Shown here in pieces: positions 60,221 to 64,000 of a DNA stretch of 64,000 nt. Made by a program: the position numbers and the translations under genes. The stretch is from the NCBI RefSeq assembly GCF_037076465.1, contig NZ_AP028908.1, positions 4,588,001 through 4,652,000 on the forward strand, read 5' to 3'. This DNA comes from Pectobacterium araliae (lineage in GTDB: Bacteria > Pseudomonadota > Gammaproteobacteria > Enterobacterales > Enterobacteriaceae). Below the pieces are notes generated by a model, which was not told the origin of the DNA, did not search any database, and worked only from the letters and a program-made list of their open reading frames with translations. Numbering within the stretch: the stretch's first letter is position 1; each line of letters starts with the position of its first letter.

Positions 60221-62683
60221 ATGAGTGTTGTGCATTCTCATTCAAGCAGATTCAATCCAATATTATTTAACTTACTTAAATCATTAGTTTATTTTTTCGT
60301 TTCTGGCAGCGTAGTGGCGGCAGAATCTCATTACGACACGTTAATTATTAACGCCCGGCAAGGTGATATCTCCCCTGCGACGTCATGGCTTGATGGGGAA
60401 TCCAGAAATCGCGTACTGACCGTAGCGGAGGTCACTGACTGGCTGCTAATTACCAGTTGGGCGGGAAAGGATACGGAAGTGATCCGAATTTGGGAAACCT
60501 ATTCGCCAACGATGTCATTGCCCAATCCAGCAATGAGCGCGGCGGCTAAATCCTACCGTAACCTCCGCCAATGGCCGTTATCAGTGGAATTATGGCAGCG
60601 AGTTTTACAACGCTCCCCACGAGATGATGATGCGCGTAGTGGTTTGATACTCACCCTCGCCGATGCCGGACAGACAAAAACAGCGCTGGAACTCGCTACG
60701 TCTCGCGTTAAACGCGCGCCAACGGCAAGCCATTGGCGTGAATTAGCATGGGTGCAGCGTATCGCGGGGCAGCATACTGATTCCCTCTTTTCTATCGTTC
60801 AAGCCATGCGCCATGCACCGCAGGATAAAACGCTGCTTTCTGATTACAGCGATATACTTTCCAGTAATACGATTAGTGCACCTGCGTTGAAAGCATTGGA
60901 AGACGGTAAACCTCGTATCTTCCAGACTGATGACAGGCAACGCCCGCGAGAGTTGGATGCGGCGGCTGAGCTGGTCCGTCTTGCGTTTATCGACTCAACA
61001 ACGGAAAACGAACGTTTTGTTGTGGCGGATCGCGCTTTGGCTCGTTATGACCGCTTGATGGATCAATGGCGAACGCTTCCTTCTGCGAAAACCAGCTATC
61101 GTCACGCTCGAATTGATCGGCTCGGTGCATTGCTCGTCCGCTATCGCATGGAGGATATTATTTCGGAGTATCAATCACTCCTAAAAGAAGGGGAGATTCC
61201 CGGCTATGCACGATGCTGGGTGGCTTCTGCCTATCTCTATCTGAAGCAACCTGAAAAAGCAGAGCAGATTCTTCGTTCGGTCATACAAGAAGATCCTGCT
61301 CAGCGCATTCAGATTGTACGGAAAGGCGATTTTTTCTACAGCATCCTGGAGAGTGAGAAAGTTGAACAGGCCGCGCAGCTGTCAGCTCAAGATGAAGAAA
61401 AAACGCCTTATAAGAAACGTGTTTATGGCCTGCCAACTTTCATACCTAACGATGATTGGGTTGATATCAAATATCTGCGTATACAGTCGCTGATTTCCCA
61501 TAACGATCTGCCGGCTGCGCAACGATTGGTGGAAAGCCTGGCCTCTAGTGGGCCAGGGAACCAAGCGCTGAGCATCAGTTTAGCCGGGGTGTATCTAAAC
61601 AGGGGATGGCCGCGTCGTGCCGAAGCGTTATTAAAGCGGGCTGAGTTGTTGGAAGCGAGATCGTTCCGGTTGGAAACCTATCAAGGACTCACCGCCTTGG
61701 AATTGCAGGAGTGGCGCCAGCTTGATCAGTTGACCGACGATACGAAAGCTCGCTATCCAGATGATTTTTCTGTGAAACGATTAGCGCGTTTGCGTCAGGT
61801 TCATCACATGGCGGAGCTGCGTATTGCTGGGACTCAGGGCATCAAGTCTGACAGTCCAGCCAAAGGAATGAATGACACGGATATTGATGCCGTGCTCTAC
61901 AGCCCTCCGTTTGCCGACCATTGGCGAGTGTTTTCTGGAGGGGCTTTTAATCAAAGTGATTTCACGGAAGGGCGAGCTACTCATCGCATTCTGCGCGGTG
62001 GTGTGGAATTTACCAACCGCGACAATTGGGCTGAAGCTGAGTTTTCACACCGAAATTTTGGATTTGGCTCTGACATCGGTGCGCGCCTCTCTTATCGCCA
62101 TGACATTAATGATGTTTGGCGTGTCGGTCTTAATGCTGAACGGCTAATGCGCAGCACACCGCTACGCGCACTTAAAAATGGCGTAACGGCGAATGGCGGT
62201 GGGGGATATGTCCGTTGGCGGCAAAGCGAACGGCGCTCATGGCAAGCAGATCTCTCGAACGGGTGGTTTTCTGATGGTAACAGACGTCAGGACTATACGC
62301 TGAGTGGGCAAGAGCGAGTCTTTTCATCACCGTTTTTAACGCTGGATTTCACCCCGTCAATCGGTTTGGGGTCAAACAGCAAGCAGGGCGTTCCTTATTA
62401 CAATCCGCGGAATTATGTGGCTGTGCTACCCGCCGTCACCCTCGATCACCTGCTTTACCGACATTACCAGACGGAGTGGCATCAAGAGATAAACGCTGGC
62501 GTAGGGCGTTACTGGCAGAAAGGTGAATCCGCAGGGGCTATCACCACGATCGGATATGGGCAAAGAGTTCGGTGGAATGACGTACTGGATATGGGGGTGA
62601 GTGCCCAGTGGGATAAGCGGCCTTACGATGGCAAGCGGGAGCAGAACGTGTCGCTATCTTTTGATTTGAATTATCGGTTTTGA
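60221..62683 (+). CDS. pgaA: Poly-beta-1,6-GlcNAc exporter PgaA
   Basis: The 820-residue outer-membrane protein has a signal peptide (about 1-34, cleavage near VVAA) and an N-terminal periplasmic TPR superhelix (about 40-510). The C-terminal 16-stranded beta-barrel (about 530-820) ends with the typical aromatic SLSFDLNYRF. It is a little longer than E. coli PgaA (807). PgaA exports partially deacetylated poly-GlcNAc, the biofilm matrix made by PgaCD. The start has SD GGGGAG. The leader carries several GGA motifs, a possible RsmA/CsrA target. It overlaps no neighbour; pgaB follows after eight bases. Confidence 0.9.
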   Translation: MSVVHSHSSRFNPILFNLLKSLVYFFVSGSVVAAESHYDTLIINARQGDISPATSWLDGESRNRVLTVAEVTDWLLITSWAGKDTEVIRIWETYSPTMSLPNPAMSAAAKSYRNLRQWPLSVELWQRVLQRSPRDDDARSGLILTLADAGQTKTALELATSRVKRAPTASHWRELAWVQRIAGQHTDSLFSIVQAMRHAPQDKTLLSDYSDILSSNTISAPALKALEDGKPRIFQTDDRQRPRELDAAAELVRLAFIDSTTENERFVVADRALARYDRLMDQWRTLPSAKTSYRHARIDRLGALLVRYRMEDIISEYQSLLKEGEIPGYARCWVASAYLYLKQPEKAEQILRSVIQEDPAQRIQIVRKGDFFYSILESEKVEQAAQLSAQDEEKTPYKKRVYGLPTFIPNDDWVDIKYLRIQSLISHNDLPAAQRLVESLASSGPGNQALSISLAGVYLNRGWPRRAEALLKRAELLEARSFRLETYQGLTALELQEWRQLDQLTDDTKARYPDDFSVKRLARLRQVHHMAELRIAGTQGIKSDSPAKGMNDTDIDAVLYSPPFADHWRVFSGGAFNQSDFTEGRATHRILRGGVEFTNRDNWAEAEFSHRNFGFGSDIGARLSYRHDINDVWRVGLNAERLMRSTPLRALKNGVTANGGGGYVRWRQSERRSWQADLSNGWFSDGNRRQDYTLSGQERVFSSPFLTLDFTPSIGLGSNSKQGVPYYNPRNYVAVLPAVTLDHLLYRHYQTEWHQEINAGVGRYWQKGESAGAITTIGYGQRVRWNDVLDMGVSAQWDKRPYDGKREQNVSLSFDLNYRF

Positions 62684-62691
62684 GGGGAAAG

Positions 62692-64000
62692 ATGATGTCA
62701 TTCATACGATTACGAAACTTTGTGATGACGTTGGGGGTGTTAATGATCACCGCCTGTGCGCATTCCGTTGACGTGAAATATAGCTCGCCAGCAGAACGCC
62801 CTATCTTGGTCAAAGAACAGCCTTGGAAGGCTAATCAATATGTTGTTATCGCTTATCACGACGTTGCGGATGAGGGTGCCGATCAGCGGTTTATGGCGGT
62901 ACGAACTCAAGCACTTAATGAACACTTTAGCTGGCTGAGGGAAAATGGTTACCACCCGGTGTCCGTTGATGACATTCTGGCAGCGGGTTCTGGAGGGAAA
63001 CCGCTCCCGGACAGGGCGGTGTTACTGACCTTTGATGATGGTTACAGCAGTTTTTATCATCGCGTTTACCCTCTCCTGAAAGCTTATGGGTGGCCAGCGG
63101 TACTGGCACCCGTTGGGCGCTGGCTGGACACACCAGAAAACCAGGCAGTGGATTTTAGCGGTGTTCAATTACCCCGTGACTATTTTCTTACCTGGCAGCA
63201 AGTCAGTGAAATGGCGCAATCTGGCCTGGTAGAAATTGGGGCACATACTTATGACTTACATAAAGGGATTCAGGCAAACCCGCAGGGGAATATGGAACCT
63301 GCCGCCGTCACTCGCCGCTATTTTCCAGAGAGTAAGCGATACGAAACGCGTGATGAGTATCGTACACGTTTTGCGCATGATACGGATCTTATTACGAAAA
63401 GAATCACTGACGCGACGGGGAAAAAACCGCGGGTTTGGGTCTGGCCTTATGGCGCGGTGGGGGGCGATGCGTTAAGCATTGTTAAGCAGCACGGCTATCA
63501 GCTAGCACTAACGCTTGGAGGTGGGCCTGCATCGACTGACTCGCCGTATAACGTTCCTCGGATACTGATTAACAATAATCCTGATGTACAGCAGTTTGCG
63601 CTGTTGGTTAGTTATGTCCGAGAACCCGAGGTTATACGGGTCGCGCATATCGATCTGGATTATGTTTATGACACCGATAAAGCGCAGCAGTCGCGTAATG
63701 TAGATGCATTAATTCAACGCATTGCCGACTTGCGTATTAACACCGTTTATCTTCAGGCGTTCTCCGATCCAAACGGTGATGGCAATGTCCAGTCACTTTA
63801 TTTCCCTAATCGCTGGATGCCCGTCCGAGAAGACTTATTCAATCATGTGGCCTGGCAACTAGCCTCGCGGGCGCTTGTTAGCGTTTATGCCTGGATGCCG
63901 GTGCTGGCTTTTGATATGGATGACGAGACGTTACAGCGGGTTGAGCGGATCGACAGTGAGAGCGGGCAACGTAGTATCAACCACAGCCAATATCGGCGTT
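62692..64000 (+). CDS. pgaB: Poly-GlcNAc N-deacetylase PgaB (cut by right edge)
   Basis: The first 436 residues lie in the window. It is a lipoprotein with lipobox ITAC (Cys22). The NodB-like deacetylase domain (about 50-290) has TFDDGY with Asp115 and Asp116 and HTYDLH as the metal-binding histidines. The C-terminal glycoside hydrolase-like domain starts near 310 (HIDLDYVYDTDKAQQ) and continues past the edge. PgaB deacetylates 3-5% of GlcNAc residues in the periplasm, required for export through PgaA. It follows pgaA after eight bases with SD AGGGGAAAG. Downstream pgaC and pgaD are expected outside the window. Confidence 0.92.
   Translation, partial: MMSFIRLRNFVMTLGVLMITACAHSVDVKYSSPAERPILVKEQPWKANQYVVIAYHDVADEGADQRFMAVRTQALNEHFSWLRENGYHPVSVDDILAAGSGGKPLPDRAVLLTFDDGYSSFYHRVYPLLKAYGWPAVLAPVGRWLDTPENQAVDFSGVQLPRDYFLTWQQVSEMAQSGLVEIGAHTYDLHKGIQANPQGNMEPAAVTRRYFPESKRYETRDEYRTRFAHDTDLITKRITDATGKKPRVWVWPYGAVGGDALSIVKQHGYQLALTLGGGPASTDSPYNVPRILINNNPDVQQFALLVSYVREPEVIRVAHIDLDYVYDTDKAQQSRNVDALIQRIADLRINTVYLQAFSDPNGDGNVQSLYFPNRWMPVREDLFNHVAWQLASRALVSVYAWMPVLAFDMDDETLQRVERIDSESGQRSINHSQYRR

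Overview
The window is chromosomal DNA from a soft-rot enterobacterium, most likely Pectobacterium. The core gene order is that of the enterobacterial replication-origin region. Nearly every core protein lines up end to end with its E. coli counterpart as I recall it. A family 9 pectate lyase gene with a KdgR-type operator sits between the atp operon and glmU, which points to a plant pathogen. No rRNA or tRNA genes, insertion sequences, prophage or CRISPR arrays were seen.

Layout. 1-5.6 kb: ribose operon start (rbsD, rbsA cut by the edge) with a readable promoter, a class I-spaced CRP site and two RbsR operators; ygiW divergent from the qseBC two-component system; potassium transporter kup. 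5.9-14 kb: ravA-viaA, asnA/asnC, mioC, oriC (four DnaA boxes, three 13-mers, dense GATC), mnmG and rsmG. 14-21.6 kb: complete atpIBEFHAGDC operon behind a 623-base leader with a strong promoter and a perfect CRP-type palindrome. 21.6-27.6 kb: pelX, glmU, glmS; the glmS tail carries the attTn7 target. 27.7-38.3 kb: an accessory block between glmS and pst. It holds a DMT exporter, a polar amino acid type ABC importer split in two, 5-oxoprolinase genes pxpBCA, an aminotransferase, nac with a textbook sigma-54 promoter, a BCCP-like protein lacking the biotin lysine, and an SDR. 38.5-43.4 kb: pstSCAB-phoU behind Pho boxes at an 11-bp pitch. 43.4-50.1 kb: an XRE-cupin regulator and BenE-type transporter divergent across two identical palindromes; an ABC importer lacking its ATPase; yieH; adeP. 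50.2-53.6 kb: a PPTase-like protein with an altered active site, and hydN-aegA. 54-55.8 kb: three lipoproteins (CsgG-like, DUF4810, DUF799). 55.9-64 kb: MFS efflux pump, membrane GGDEF cyclase, WYL regulator and the start of the pga poly-GlcNAc operon (pgaA, pgaB cut by the right edge).

How they fit together. The origin-proximal genes are housekeeping. Two accessory groupings deserve attention. The glmS-pst block reads as a nitrogen-scavenging module: uptake of an amino acid-like compound, opening of 5-oxoproline to glutamate, transamination and control by Nac. The right end reads as a matrix module, with a c-di-GMP cyclase and a WYL regulator next to the c-di-GMP-dependent pga operon. Both interpretations are inference from families and neighbourhood. 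Comparisons with E. coli and Klebsiella proteins are from memory; no database search was run.
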